Below are positions 1 through 8,253 of a stretch of DNA of 23,083 nt, piece by piece; position 1 is the first letter of the stretch; each line of letters begins with the position of its first letter. A model generated the notes under the pieces. It did not search any database. It was not told the origin of the DNA and saw nothing but the letters and a program-made list of their open reading frames with translations. The DNA is from Lichenicola sp964245345 (lineage in GTDB: Bacteria > Pseudomonadota > Alphaproteobacteria > Acetobacterales > Acetobacteraceae). The stretch covers positions 1-23,083 of the forward strand of contig CAXTMS010000029.1 in assembly GCA_964245345.1 (NCBI GenBank). The letters run 5' to 3'. A program made the position numbers and the translations under genes.

Positions 1-1
1 C

Positions 2-949
2 TCAGCCGGACAGCGTTGCCAGCCCCTGCTCGAGCCGTACCTGCGCCTGTACCCCCAGCGCTGCCACGGCAGCCTGGTTCGAGCCGCAGGAATGGCGGAT
101 GTCGCCGGCGCGTGCGACACCCTGACGCGCCCGAAGCGGAACGCCGTGCAGGCCGGCCAGGATCTCCGCCAGACACCGGATCGACACCGCCCGGCCGGTG
201 CACACGTTGAAGCGTGCCGGCTCTCCGCCGGGGAAGCGCAACGGCTCCCCCCCAGGCGGCGGCAACGCGTGGAGCCGACGCATGCTCGCCAGCAGGTGCG
301 TCACCACGTCGCTCACGTGCACGAAGTCCCGCGTCTGCCCGCCATCCCCGTGCAGGGTGATCTCCCCGTTCCGGCCGATCCGATCGGCGAAGATCGAGAT
401 CACGCCGCTATACGGCGAGTCCGGGTCCTGGCGTGGGCCGTACACGTTGAAGAAGCGCAGGCCCAGCGTCGGCACGCCGTGTACCAGGCTGGCGACGCGC
501 GCATGCAGCTCGCTGCCGAGCTTGTCTGCGCCATAGGCGGTGAGCGGCGCCGGCATTCTGTCCTCGCGTGCCACAGCCTCGCCGGTGTCGCCATAGATCG
601 CGGCCGACGACGCATACACCACCGGCACGCGGTTCTGCGCCCGCGCCGCGTCGAGCACCGCCACCGTGCCGCCCTGGTTGATCCGGTGCGTGCCCGGCCA
701 GTCCTGGTTGCCGCGCTCCACCGAGGCGATGGCTGCGAGGTGGAACACGCCGTCCACGCCCTCCGCCGCCGTCCGCACCGCGTGCGGATCGGCCACGCTT
801 CCGAGCCGAAGCGACACGCGCGGATCGAGGTTGCCGCGCTTGCCGGTCGACAGGTCGTCGAGCACGACCAGGTCGTGGCCGCCTCCCAGCAGCGCGTCGC
901 ACAGGTGCGAGCCGATGAAGCCGGCACCCCCGGTGACCAGGTAGCGCAT
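2..949 (-). CDS. NAD-dependent epimerase/dehydratase (UDP-glucose 4-epimerase-like)
   Basis: This is an extended short-chain dehydrogenase/reductase acting on nucleotide sugars, probably supplying an activated sugar for surface polysaccharide. The N-terminus carries the Rossmann motif TGGAGFIGSH right after the start. Further on are HLAA, the Ser region SSAAIYGD, and the catalytic Tyr/Lys pair in YGADK, followed by RFFNVYGPRQ and a substrate-binding HGDGGQTRDFVHV motif. About 315 residues is normal for the family. I chose the ATG at 949 because MRYLVTGG is the usual family start; a GTG at 961 would add four residues and overlap the stop of the upstream acetyltransferase remnant by four bases (GTGA). 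A short internal duplication (GGEPLRFPGGEPARF) lies near residues 235-250. The stop codon is at the very edge of the window. The exact sugar substrate cannot be told from the sequence. Confidence 0.92.
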   Translation of the reverse strand: MRYLVTGGAGFIGSHLCDALLGGGHDLVVLDDLSTGKRGNLDPRVSLRLGSVADPHAVRTAAEGVDGVFHLAAIASVERGNQDWPGTHRINQGGTVAVLDAARAQNRVPVVYASSAAIYGDTGEAVAREDRMPAPLTAYGADKLGSELHARVASLVHGVPTLGLRFFNVYGPRQDPDSPYSGVISIFADRIGRNGEITLHGDGGQTRDFVHVSDVVTHLLASMRRLHALPPPGGEPLRFPGGEPARFNVCTGRAVSIRCLAEILAGLHGVPLRARQGVARAGDIRHSCGSNQAAVAALGVQAQVRLEQGLATLSG

Positions 950-957
950 CGGCGCGC

Positions 958-1695
958 TCACGACCGCCGCCGACGCAGCAGGTCACCTTCCGCCTGGCGC
1001 AGCAGCGCCACCGCCCGCAGCGGATGGCGGGGATCGGCGACCACCAGGCCGGCGCGCGGCTGCCGATCGGCGACCCGGCCGCGCTTGGACCGATCGTCGC
1101 CGTGTCCGAAATCCAGTGTCGTCACCTGTTCCTCGTCGATGCGGCGCCGGATCATCCAGGCCGTCAGCACCGTGCCTGGCGTCTGCGCCCTGGACGCTTC
1201 GCCATGGGCACGCTTGTGCAGGATGGCCGGACCCCGTTCGGGCGTCCAGCGATGCGCCGCGATCGGGCGGTCGTGTCGGCGCATCACCGCGATCCGAAGC
1301 ACGCCCGCCTGCGCCGCCTCGTGCTCGCCAGCAGGATCGTCGCGTCTGGATCGCGTTCGGCACGCTTGGAGCGGCGGATGGCGCCGCGAAGGGAGCCTGG
1401 CCGGTCGGCGAGATGGGCAGCCCAGTCCGACCCCGGGGTTGCGTGTTCAGTTGCCGAACCCCGCGATGTGGCGCCGGCCCTGCCCTGTCCGAACCCGCGC
1501 AACAACGGATCCCATCCATCCCAGCCGGAAGCCGGCCCGTCCAAACCAAGCAATGGCGTCAGCGCGGCTGGAACAGGGCGCGGTCAGGCCGCTCGCTCCG
1601 ACACCGCCGCGACCGATTGCATCGCTCCGCTCGTGCGAGGATCCCTTTGGCCGTATCGGCCCGCGCACCATCTGATCCCTGACCTGGAACCGCAA
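958..1695 (-). pseudogene. Decayed CelD/FemAB-like GNAT acetyltransferase gene
   Basis: Pieces of one acetyltransferase of the CelD/BioF2 (FemAB-like GNAT) type can be read in order on the minus strand, but in different frames. From about 1570 to 1450 one frame reads AWFGRAGFRLGW and then HIAGFGN before a TGA at 1447-1449. From about 1450 to 1345 another frame reads SDWAAHLADRPGSLRGAIRR, the typical middle of the family. From about 1330 to 958 the first frame returns with AGVLRIAVMRRHDRPIAAHRW and FGHGDDRSKR, the conserved C-terminal part. Joining the first two pieces needs a two-base difference near 1447. The stretch that usually links the last two (around a Trp-Lys-x-Pro-Glu motif, roughly 40 residues) appears to be missing. 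That deletion argues against a simple sequencing slip. The last 114 codons remain open from a GTG at 1302, and the stop overlaps the epimerase's possible GTG start, so the two were once an operon. The 5' limit is approximate. Confidence 0.6.
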
Positions 1696-1749
1696 CGCCC
1701 AGCGGGTCGTGGCTCCTGCCGATCCGCTGCGGCCGACTGGCCGTTCCCG

Positions 1750-2781
1750 TTACGCGTCGACCTCCTCCAGCACGTCCGCCTCCTCGTCCTGCAGTATCGC
1801 CTGCTTGTCCGGCGTCAGCCCGAAGCGGGCGGCCACGTCCGGAGCGTAGCGCAGCAGGTCGGGGCGGAGCCGGAGCAGGGCGATGTCCTTGACCTTGCTT
1901 TCCAGCATCACGTCGAACGCGAGCCCGTCCATGGCCCGCATGAAGCCGATGAATTCGAACGGGCTGCAGAAGTCGGCGTGCCCGGTCCAGACCGGCGCCA
2001 CGGACACGGTTTTCAGCTTTCCGGTCTTGCGGTCGCGACGCTTCAGCTCGCGCATGCCGTTGTTCGGCGTCGAAAAGTGCAGCTTCGGCCGCTCGCCTTC
2101 CGGCCAGGTGGCGAGGATCGCCTCCACCGTCGGCCGCAGCGCCAGTCCTTCGGGGTTGAGACACCAGAAATGCTGGTGGTCGAAGATCAGCCGCACCCCG
2201 GTCTGCTGATGGATCCACAGCACGTCGGCGGCCGAGAAGCGGATGTCGTCGTGTTCCAGCACCATGCGCCGGCGCACCGGCTCCGGCAGGGTGGGCCAGG
2301 TGCGGGCCCAGCGTTCCCGGCTGCTCACGGTGTCGCCGTAGGCACCGCCGACATGGATCACCATCACCGCCTCGGGACCGAGCTCCATCCGGTCGAGCAT
2401 CTCGGCCTGGCTCGCCAGGTCCCAGGCGCTTTTCCGCACCAGCTCCGGATCGGGGCTGTTCAGCACCACGAACTGCGACGGGTGGAACGACAAGCGGATG
2501 CCCAGGCGACGCGCCTTGGCGCCGAACGCTTCCAGCTCGGCTGCGCTGTCCGCCACCATGGTGTGGAACTGCGGCATGTCGGGATGGGTGGCATACGGGG
2601 CGATGTCGGAGGACATCCGGTACATGCGTATGTCGTGCCGGTCGAGGTGGTCCAGGATCGCGTCCAGGTAGTCGAGGCTGACGCGCAGGTGCGGCCCGCT
2701 CTGCCAGCGCCTGGCGTCGTTGCTCTTGAGGTCGGGGCGGGCCATCACCTTGACCGGAAAGCCGAGCCTGAGGGCGGTCAT
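1750..2781 (-). CDS. uvsE: UV damage endonuclease (UvdE/UvsE family)
   Basis: The 343-residue protein nicks DNA 5' of UV photoproducts to start an alternative excision-repair route. It opens with RLGFPVKVM and has the family's TIM-barrel metal-site residues in order: His100 (SFHPSQFVVLNSP), His143 (VIHVGGAYGD), Glu176 (VLEHDD), Asp201 and His204 (FDHQHFWCLN), Lys233 and His235 (KLHFSTP) and Glu294 (MLESKVKD). All expected ligands seem present, so it should be active. The open frame extends upstream to 3078, but that extension is antisense-like filler inside the DHH gene. The ATG at 2781 fits the family and overlaps the stop of the upstream DHH phosphoesterase by four bases (ATGA), implying translational coupling. 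Length is within the family range (about 300-430). The acidic C-terminus (DEEADVLEEVDA) is a small extra. Confidence 0.94.
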   Translation of the reverse strand: MTALRLGFPVKVMARPDLKSNDARRWQSGPHLRVSLDYLDAILDHLDRHDIRMYRMSSDIAPYATHPDMPQFHTMVADSAAELEAFGAKARRLGIRLSFHPSQFVVLNSPDPELVRKSAWDLASQAEMLDRMELGPEAVMVIHVGGAYGDTVSSRERWARTWPTLPEPVRRRMVLEHDDIRFSAADVLWIHQQTGVRLIFDHQHFWCLNPEGLALRPTVEAILATWPEGERPKLHFSTPNNGMRELKRRDRKTGKLKTVSVAPVWTGHADFCSPFEFIGFMRAMDGLAFDVMLESKVKDIALLRLRPDLLRYAPDVAARFGLTPDKQAILQDEEADVLEEVDA

Positions 2782-3833
2782 CCTGCTGCGTCCATCACGG
2801 GCACTTCCATGTCGGGGCCGAAGCCGAACCCGGCCACGAACCGGTTCCACACCGGGTTGCGCAGCGCGCCGCCGGTCGCCTGGGCGTGGCCGTTGCCGTA
2901 GTTGGCGTCGGCACCCTCCGGCGCGTGCGCGCGCAGAAAGGCGACCAGGTCCTGCCCGGTCGCCGAGCGCACGGCGAAGTGCACCCAGCCCGGCCGGAAC
3001 CCGGTGTTGGCGGCCATGACGACGTTGCCTTTCAACCGGCTGCGCCAGGACTGCGCCACCAGGGGATGGATCTGGCACGGCGAGTCGAGCCGGATCAGCG
3101 CCACCGGCGGCTTGACCCTGGGCGCGATCCGCCGCGCCGCCTCCAGCGCCGCCTTCACCTCCTCGCGGGCGGCGACGAGGCAGGCGGTTTCAGGATGCTC
3201 GCCGGAGATCACCGCCTTGGGATTGTTTGCCTTCATCAGCAGCGCCAGGGACGGCGACGCATCGCCCCCGCCGGCGCGTCTCGGCGCGTTCAGGAGCGAG
3301 ACCGCTTCCCGAAGCGCCGTCGAGCCGTAGCGCTTGCGGGCGTCCGCCAGCTCGGGAAACGGCGCCTTGTCGCCCAGGTCGCCGATCAGCCCGATCGCCG
3401 CCAGCCACAGCAGGTCGTCCGCCGGCCCGAGCCCCTGCGCGCACCACCAGGACAGCAGGCTCGTGGTCGGCACCGGCTCGGCGCCGAACCCGGTGATGAC
3501 CGTGGCCCCGTCGGCTGCGCCGGTCGGCACGTGGTGGTCGATCACCACCGTGGGCGTCCCGTCCAGGAGCGGCCCGGGTGCCAGACCGAGATCGGCCACC
3601 ACCAGCCCCGACGGCCGGCGTTCGCGCAGCTCGGCTCCCATCTCCGCCGACCAGGCGGACTCGCCGCGTCCGACCAGCCGGATCTCGGGGTCGCGTCCGG
3701 ACCTGGCCAGCGCGCGTGCCAGGAGCACGCCGGAGGACAGCCCGTCCGCGTCGTTGTGGGTAAGGATGAGAGGGTTCCGGCCGAAGCCGGCCACCGCCCG
3801 GGAAAAGCTCTGCCCGATCGACGCGATGTCCAT
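2778..3833 (-). CDS. DHH/DHHA1-family phosphoesterase (RecJ-like)
   Basis: A 351-residue protein of the DHH superfamily (RecJ, NrnA and relatives), which hydrolyses phosphodiester bonds using two Mn ions. All signature motifs are visible: HNDADG (Asp28, Asp30), VVADLG (Asp81), VIDHH (Asp99-His100-His101) and LIGDLGD (Asp152). Near residues 315-328 is the DHHA1 motif, here GNGHAQATGG. The protein is shorter than RecJ and lacks its extra domains, so it may be a nanoRNase, a cyclic-nucleotide phosphodiesterase or a single-strand exonuclease; sequence alone does not decide. The ATG at 3833 directly precedes MDIASIGQSF; the much longer open frame beyond it lies antisense to tagF. Its stop overlaps the UvdE start (ATGA), so the two proteins are made together, and a role in processing UvdE-nicked DNA is plausible but inferred. 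Confidence 0.9.
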   Translation of the reverse strand: MDIASIGQSFSRAVAGFGRNPLILTHNDADGLSSGVLLARALARSGRDPEIRLVGRGESAWSAEMGAELRERRPSGLVVADLGLAPGPLLDGTPTVVIDHHVPTGAADGATVITGFGAEPVPTTSLLSWWCAQGLGPADDLLWLAAIGLIGDLGDKAPFPELADARKRYGSTALREAVSLLNAPRRAGGGDASPSLALLMKANNPKAVISGEHPETACLVAAREEVKAALEAARRIAPRVKPPVALIRLDSPCQIHPLVAQSWRSRLKGNVVMAANTGFRPGWVHFAVRSATGQDLVAFLRAHAPEGADANYGNGHAQATGGALRNPVWNRFVAGFGFGPDMEVPVMDAAG

Positions 3834-3941
3834 GCGGCCTACAACTCGCAGGCGCCAGGACCGTTGCCTGCTCCCGCGCCTCGTGCGTCCGGCAGCGGTG
3901 CGCGTCGGGACCGGAACCCCTGCCGATGCCAGAGCCGCTCC

Positions 3942-4568
3942 ATGTCTGACCTGTTCCGGCGTCATGCGTCCGCCGCCGTTCCGTTCCTGTTCGAAGGTGC
4001 CGGCTGCCACGGCAAGCTTCCGGCCCTGGGCGACTTCGTCACGCGCGGCCTGCACGGCGCCATGCTGGAACGATGGGACGACTGGTTGCAGCAGCTGGTG
4101 TCGGCGTCCCGCCTCGCGCTCGGGCCGGACTGGCAGGACGCCTGGCTGCGCATGCCGGCCTGGCACTTCATCCTGGGCGCTTCGGTGCTGGCGGATGAGC
4201 CGTGTGCCGGGGTGCTGATCCCGAGCGTCGACAAGGTCGGACGCAGCTACCCGTTCAGCGTGCTGTCGCAAACGCGGCCGGACGGCGTTGCCCCTGCGGG
4301 ATGGCGTGCCGGGGCGGAAGCCCTGGCGATCGAGGCGCTCGGGAGCGGGCTCGACGCGTCGCTGCTGCAACAAGGGCTGGACCGGATCGGTTGCCCGTCC
4401 GGCGAGGCCGGCCCGGCGGAGCGTGTGCCGGCACGCGGCGACAGCGTGTTCTGGTGGCATCCGGACGACCCCCATGCCTGGTCGACGCTCCGGACAACGG
4501 GACTGCCCGGACCGGAGCACGCGCAGGCGCTGGTGCTCGGACACCCCGCCGGTCCGGTCGCGGCCTGA
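3942..4568 (+). CDS. tagF: Type VI secretion-associated protein TagF (ImpM family)
   Basis: A 208-residue cytosolic protein matching the TagF/ImpM family, known as a post-translational brake on type VI secretion through the Fha protein. The family's N-terminal signature is clear: FEGAGCHGKLPALGDFV (residues about 17-33), followed by WDDWLQQ, WLRMPAWHFILG, a conserved VGRSYPFSV and the late VFWWHPDD motif. Length is normal for stand-alone TagF. The ATG at 3942 gives MSDLFRRH; the frame stays open upstream through the DHH gene's antisense, which I disregard. It is divergent from the DHH gene with 108 bases between them and convergent with cytochrome b561. No other type VI gene (tssB, tssC, tssM, clpV, vgrG, hcp) is present in the window, which is unusual, because tagF normally sits beside tssM or fha. 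Confidence 0.9.
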   Translation: MSDLFRRHASAAVPFLFEGAGCHGKLPALGDFVTRGLHGAMLERWDDWLQQLVSASRLALGPDWQDAWLRMPAWHFILGASVLADEPCAGVLIPSVDKVGRSYPFSVLSQTRPDGVAPAGWRAGAEALAIEALGSGLDASLLQQGLDRIGCPSGEAGPAERVPARGDSVFWWHPDDPHAWSTLRTTGLPGPEHAQALVLGHPAGPVAA

Positions 4569-4647
4569 CAAGCCTGGAGGAGGCCGGCCGCACCCTTCCG
4601 ACGGCATCGGACGCCCGGCGCCGACGCATCGCCAGGGCTTGAACCGT

Positions 4648-5256
4648 TTATTCCGCCTGTCCCGCCGCGATAACCGCCGGCTTGGCCGGCCGCCGGCGCG
4701 GCAGCATGCGTTGCAGCACCGGGTCGCGGTCGAGCAGGTGATGCTTCAGCACGCCGAGCAGGTGCAGCGCCAGCAGGGCGTACAGCCCGTATGCCAGCAG
4801 GCCGTGGATCCGGAACCACCTCGCATGCACCGCCTCCTTGGTGACCGGGTCCAGCGCCATGATGGGCGCGATCCGCGGCCAGGGCAGGAGGCCGAACAAG
4901 CGCAGCGGGTGCGCGGCGGCGTCCTTGAAGGCGGAGTCGTGGATCCAGCCGGACAACGGCAGCAGGAGGATCAGCGCGTAGAGCACGAGGTGCGCCCCGT
5001 GCGCCAGCAGCCGTTCGGCACGCGGATAGGCGGGAGGAAGCGCCGGCGGCGGGTGCGACAAGCGCCACAGCACGCGAAGCAGCGCCAGGCCCAGCACGGT
5101 GATGCCGATCGACTTGTGTGTGTCGATGGCGGGCCGGACCAGGGGGTCGGGCAGAAGGCCGATGGTCCACACCAGGACGAGGTTGCCGATCACCAGCAGG
5201 GCCACCAGCCAGTGCAGCACCATCGCCGTGCCCGTATACCGTCCCGAACGTGCCAT
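4648..5256 (-). CDS. Cytochrome b561 family inner-membrane protein
   Basis: A 202-residue, four-helix membrane cytochrome b of the bacterial b561 (CybB) type, which carries electrons between quinol and partners such as superoxide or periplasmic reductases. Residues 1-16 (MARSGRYTGTAMVLHW) are the classic family start. Hydrophobic segments fall at about 12-35, 48-65, 87-105 and 150-171. Likely heme-ligand histidines are His15, His47 (DTHKSIG), His151 and His165 (ALHLLGVLKHH). The loop SGWIHDSAFKDAAAHPLRLFG is family-typical. ATG at 5256 fixes the start; the longer frame upstream lies antisense to the GT2 gene. The C-terminus is basic and Pro-rich (RRRPAKPAV). It is divergent from the GT2 gene with about 108 bases between them and does not appear to share an operon with anything here. 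Confidence 0.93.
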   Translation of the reverse strand: MARSGRYTGTAMVLHWLVALLVIGNLVLVWTIGLLPDPLVRPAIDTHKSIGITVLGLALLRVLWRLSHPPPALPPAYPRAERLLAHGAHLVLYALILLLPLSGWIHDSAFKDAAAHPLRLFGLLPWPRIAPIMALDPVTKEAVHARWFRIHGLLAYGLYALLALHLLGVLKHHLLDRDPVLQRMLPRRRPAKPAVIAAGQAE

Positions 5257-5364
5257 GCTGGATCGGTTCTTCCCCGCTGCCGGTCGGCCCGGCCGGAGGA
5301 TGCCCGGAGTGCGGCGCGGTGCAAAGGCCGGTCGTGCTCGCCCGATCGCCCGAGGAGCCCTTTT

Positions 5365-6798
5365 ATGACCGGCCGAACGATTGCGGAGCGAACCATCGCG
5401 GAGCTGCTCGCCCGCCGCAGGCAGGCGATCTCGCCGCGGTTCAGCCCGCCGCCGACCCCGCTCGCCAGCGTGCTGATCCACGGCGCGGTGCTTCTGTTCT
5501 GGGTCGCGCTGTTCTTCCGCGCGTTCGGCGGCAGGGGCGTGTTCGCCTGGTCGGTGGGGCTGGCCTATGTGGGCTACGACACGCTGCTGCTGTGCTTCGT
5601 GTTCCGCCAGACCCTGGTTCTGGCGCGGCCCCGGCCGCCGCCAGGGACGTCGTTCGGTCCGCAGCCGACCGCCACCGTGATCATCGCCGCCCATGACGAG
5701 GTGGCGGTGCTGCCGGGAACGCTGGCGGCACTGGCGGCGCAGACCGTTCCGGCTGAGGCGGTGCTGATCGCCGACGACGGCTCGACCGACGGCACCGCGA
5801 CGCTGCTCGGCGGGCGCTATGGGCTCCTCGCGGGCGAGCCGGGCCGGATCGGGCCGCCGAGCCGATCCGACCCGTCGCTGCGCTGGCTCAGGCTGCCACA
5901 GGGCGGCAAGGCGCTGGCGTTGAACGTCGCGGTGGCGCTGGCCGACACCGAGCTGGTGATGACCATCGACGCCGACACCGTGGTCGAGCCGGATGCGCTG
6001 GCGGCGATGCGCCAGGCCTTTGCCGACGATCCGCGTTTGGTCGCCGCCACCGGCGTGCTGTTCCCGTTCTGCGACGCGGGCCTGTCCGGCCGCATACTCG
6101 AATGGTTCCAGGGCTACGAGTACGTGCGCAACTTCCTGTCCCGCTACGCCTGGGGGCGCATGGACGGGCTGCTGCTTCTGTCCGGCGCCTTCAGCTGCTA
6201 CCGGCGCGACGCGCTGCTGGCGGTGGGCGGCTTCGACCCCGACTGCCTGGTCGAGGACTACGAGCTGACCCACCGGATGCGCGACCACGGGGTGCGGCAG
6301 GGCCTCGGCTGGCGCACCGCGGTGGTCGGCGGGGCGCAGGGACGCACGGAGGTGCCGGGAACGGTGCCGGCGTTCCTGCGGCAGCGCCGGCGCTGGTTCG
6401 GCGGCTTCCTGCAAACGCAGCTCTGGTACCGGCACATGGTCGGCAACCGGCGCTACGGCCGGCTCGGCACCGCCATGCTGCCGGTCAAGGCGATCGACAC
6501 GCTGCAGCCGTTCTACGGCCTGACCGGGGCCGTGCTGCTTCTGGTGTTCCTCCTGACCGGACGGCTCGGCATCCTCCTGCCGGCCGGGATCGTGATCGGG
6601 GCCAAGATCGGCATCGACTTGGCGTTCCACCTGTGGACCCTGCGCGTCTACCGGCTGTGGCTGCGGCGGGAGCGGAGGATGTCGCCGGTGCTGGCGGTGC
6701 TGGCCTCGCTGCTGGAACCGTTCACCTTTCAGCTGCTGCGCCATGCCGGGGCGGCGCTGGGCTGGTGGTCGTTCCTCAGGCAGTCGCGGCGCTGGTAG
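5365..6798 (+). CDS. Membrane glycosyltransferase, family GT2 (cellulose/chitin-synthase-like)
   Basis: A 477-residue inner-membrane GT2 enzyme with the full set of processive-type motifs: DDGSTDG (Asp137-Asp138), the DAD metal site (202-204), the general-base region VEDYELTHRM (Glu297-Asp298) and QRRRW (340-344). Two hydrophobic segments precede the catalytic domain (about 35-53 and 60-82) and several follow it (about 370-450), the layout of PgaC, NodC or HasA-like synthases. It probably polymerises or adds sugars to an envelope polysaccharide; the sugar is not predictable. Start ATG 5365 has an AGGAG about 8 bases upstream, which settles it over the longer open frame that overlaps tagF. It is followed after 125 bases by a GT1 gene on the same strand. 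No partner such as a deacetylase, PilZ protein or periplasmic hydrolase lies beside it. Confidence 0.9.
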   Translation: MTGRTIAERTIAELLARRRQAISPRFSPPPTPLASVLIHGAVLLFWVALFFRAFGGRGVFAWSVGLAYVGYDTLLLCFVFRQTLVLARPRPPPGTSFGPQPTATVIIAAHDEVAVLPGTLAALAAQTVPAEAVLIADDGSTDGTATLLGGRYGLLAGEPGRIGPPSRSDPSLRWLRLPQGGKALALNVAVALADTELVMTIDADTVVEPDALAAMRQAFADDPRLVAATGVLFPFCDAGLSGRILEWFQGYEYVRNFLSRYAWGRMDGLLLLSGAFSCYRRDALLAVGGFDPDCLVEDYELTHRMRDHGVRQGLGWRTAVVGGAQGRTEVPGTVPAFLRQRRRWFGGFLQTQLWYRHMVGNRRYGRLGTAMLPVKAIDTLQPFYGLTGAVLLLVFLLTGRLGILLPAGIVIGAKIGIDLAFHLWTLRVYRLWLRRERRMSPVLAVLASLLEPFTFQLLRHAGAALGWWSFLRQSRRW

Positions 6799-6882
6799 CG
6801 TCGACAAGCAGGGGCCGCCCGGCTAAGTCACGCGTCCGGTCGCCCGGATGTCGCGGTTGACGCGCGATCAAGGAGTGACCGG

Positions 6883-6927
6883 TTGCCCCGTTCGCCCGTT
6901 ACCGCCCCCCGGCCTGTCGCGGGATGA
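6883..6927 (+). other. Possible 14-codon leader ORF ahead of the GT1 gene
   Basis: A good Shine-Dalgarno (AAGGAG, 6870-6875) lies 7 bases before a TTG at 6883. From it a 14-residue frame runs to a TGA at 6925-6927, which overlaps the ATG of the GT1 gene (ATGA). The GT1 ATG itself has only a poor GCGGG ahead of it. The arrangement would allow translational coupling from the leader, but it may be chance, since TTG starts are weak. Confidence 0.25.
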
Positions 6928-8225
6928 GGATCGTCGTTGCCGGCACGCCGATGATCGGCCACCTCAACCCGCTGCTGTCGATCGGCAGGCTGCTGGTGGC
7001 CAACGGTCACGAGGTGCTCGGCCATAGCGCCGCCGCCCATCGCAGGCGTTTCGAGGCGGCCGGCATGGGGTTCGAGCCGTTCCCGCCGCCGATCGACCGC
7101 GACCTCAGCGACCTCCACCAGGCTTTCCCGGAGCTGGACGCGCTGGATGCCGGTCCGGACAAGCTCGGCTTCCTGTTCCGCAACGCTTTTATCGCTCCGC
7201 TGGCCGCGCAGCACGCTTCGCTCGCGTCCCTGCTGGCGCGACGTCCCGCCGACCTGGTGCTGTGCGACAACCTGTTCCTGGGCGTGCTGCCGTTCCTGCT
7301 CGGGCCCAGGGCGGAGCGGCCGGCGGTCGCGTGTTGCGGCGTCACCCCGTTGTTCACCAGCCGCGACGACGGTGCGCCGAACGGGCCGGGGCTCCCGCCG
7401 ACCACAAGCGAGGACACCCTGCTCGACTACGCGCTGATCAAGGCGTTCGCCGATGCGGACTTCTTCGGCCCGATCCAGGAGGCGCTCGACCGGGCGCTGG
7501 AAGCGGTCGGACGGGGCCCGCTCGCCATGCCGATGAACGACGCCGGCGTGGCGCTGCCGGACCTTTATCTCCAGCCGACCGTCGCCGCCTTTGAGTATCC
7601 GCGTCGTGACCCGCCCACGACGCTGCACTTCGTCGGCGTCCTGCCGTTGCCGGTGGTCGACATGCCGCTCCCGTCCTGGGCCGACGACGTGGCGAAGGCG
7701 GCGAGGGTGGTCCTCGTCACCCAGGGCACCCTGGCCAATCACGACCTCGGCGAGGTGGTGGCGCCCACCCTGTCGGCGCTGGCGGACCGGGACGACATCC
7801 TGGTGCTCGTGACCACGGGAGGGCGCCCGCTCGATGCCGTACCCGGGCCGATCCCGGCCAACGTGCGGCTGGCCCGGTTCCTGCCCTATGACTGGCTCAT
7901 GCCGCGGCTCGACCTGGTGGTCACCAACGGCGGCTACGGCACGGTCAACTACGCGCTCAGCCAGGGCGTCCCGGTGGTCGTCGCCGGCGTCAACGAGGAC
8001 AAGGCGGAGGTGGGCGCACGCGTTTCCTGGAGCGGCGTGGGCGTGGCCCTTCAGGCCGAGTCGCCGGAGCCGCAAGCGCTGCGCCAGGCCATCGACCGGG
8101 TGCTGGACGACCAGGGCTACCGCGTCGCCGCCCGGGCGATGGCGGCCCGCTTCTCGGATGCCGACAGCGAGCGGCGGGTGCTCCGGCTGATCGAGGCCGC
8201 GGCCGGCCGCGCGGAAACCGTTTAA
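6924..8225 (+). CDS. UDP-glycosyltransferase, family GT1 (MGT-like)
   Basis: A 433-residue cytosolic GT-B glycosyltransferase resembling macrolide/UDP-glucuronosyl transferases. The N-terminal acceptor domain starts with MRIVVAGTP and contains the catalytic-base His13 in GHLNPLLSIGRLL. The C-terminal donor domain carries VTQGTLANHD, the FLPYDWLMPRLDLVVTNGG motif, then YGTVNYALSQGVPVV and a GVNEDKAEVGARV segment matching the donor-binding signature. In relatives, the acceptor is a small hydrophobic molecule such as a polyketide, carotenoid, sterol or macrolide. It follows the GT2 gene on the same strand and ends with a GC-rich hairpin, so the pair may be co-transcribed. The ATG at 6924 lacks a strong ribosome site of its own (see the leader ORF). 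No oxygenase or polyketide gene nearby reveals the acceptor. Confidence 0.9.
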   Translation: MRIVVAGTPMIGHLNPLLSIGRLLVANGHEVLGHSAAAHRRRFEAAGMGFEPFPPPIDRDLSDLHQAFPELDALDAGPDKLGFLFRNAFIAPLAAQHASLASLLARRPADLVLCDNLFLGVLPFLLGPRAERPAVACCGVTPLFTSRDDGAPNGPGLPPTTSEDTLLDYALIKAFADADFFGPIQEALDRALEAVGRGPLAMPMNDAGVALPDLYLQPTVAAFEYPRRDPPTTLHFVGVLPLPVVDMPLPSWADDVAKAARVVLVTQGTLANHDLGEVVAPTLSALADRDDILVLVTTGGRPLDAVPGPIPANVRLARFLPYDWLMPRLDLVVTNGGYGTVNYALSQGVPVVVAGVNEDKAEVGARVSWSGVGVALQAESPEPQALRQAIDRVLDDQGYRVAARAMAARFSDADSERRVLRLIEAAAGRAETV

Positions 8226-8233
8226 CGGTCGAC

Positions 8234-8253
8234 CGGCCGGGACCGACCGGCCG
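8234..8253 (+). terminator. Hairpin after GT1 gene
   Basis: Just past the GT1 stop, CGGCCGG and CCGGCCG form a perfect 7-bp stem with a 6-base loop, and a T-containing stretch (GGGTTTGTTC) follows from 8261. It marks the boundary before the AT-rich island. The U-tract is poor, so intrinsic termination is only probable. Confidence 0.4.

Noticed and set aside
1024..2901. A long plus-strand open frame across the acetyltransferase remnant and uvsE
   Set aside because: Antisense to uvsE; no motif and shadow-like composition.
2782..3078. N-terminal extension of UvdE by 99 residues
   Set aside because: It lies inside the DHH gene, has Arg/Gly/Ala-rich shadow composition, and the ATGA overlap start at 2781 matches the family.
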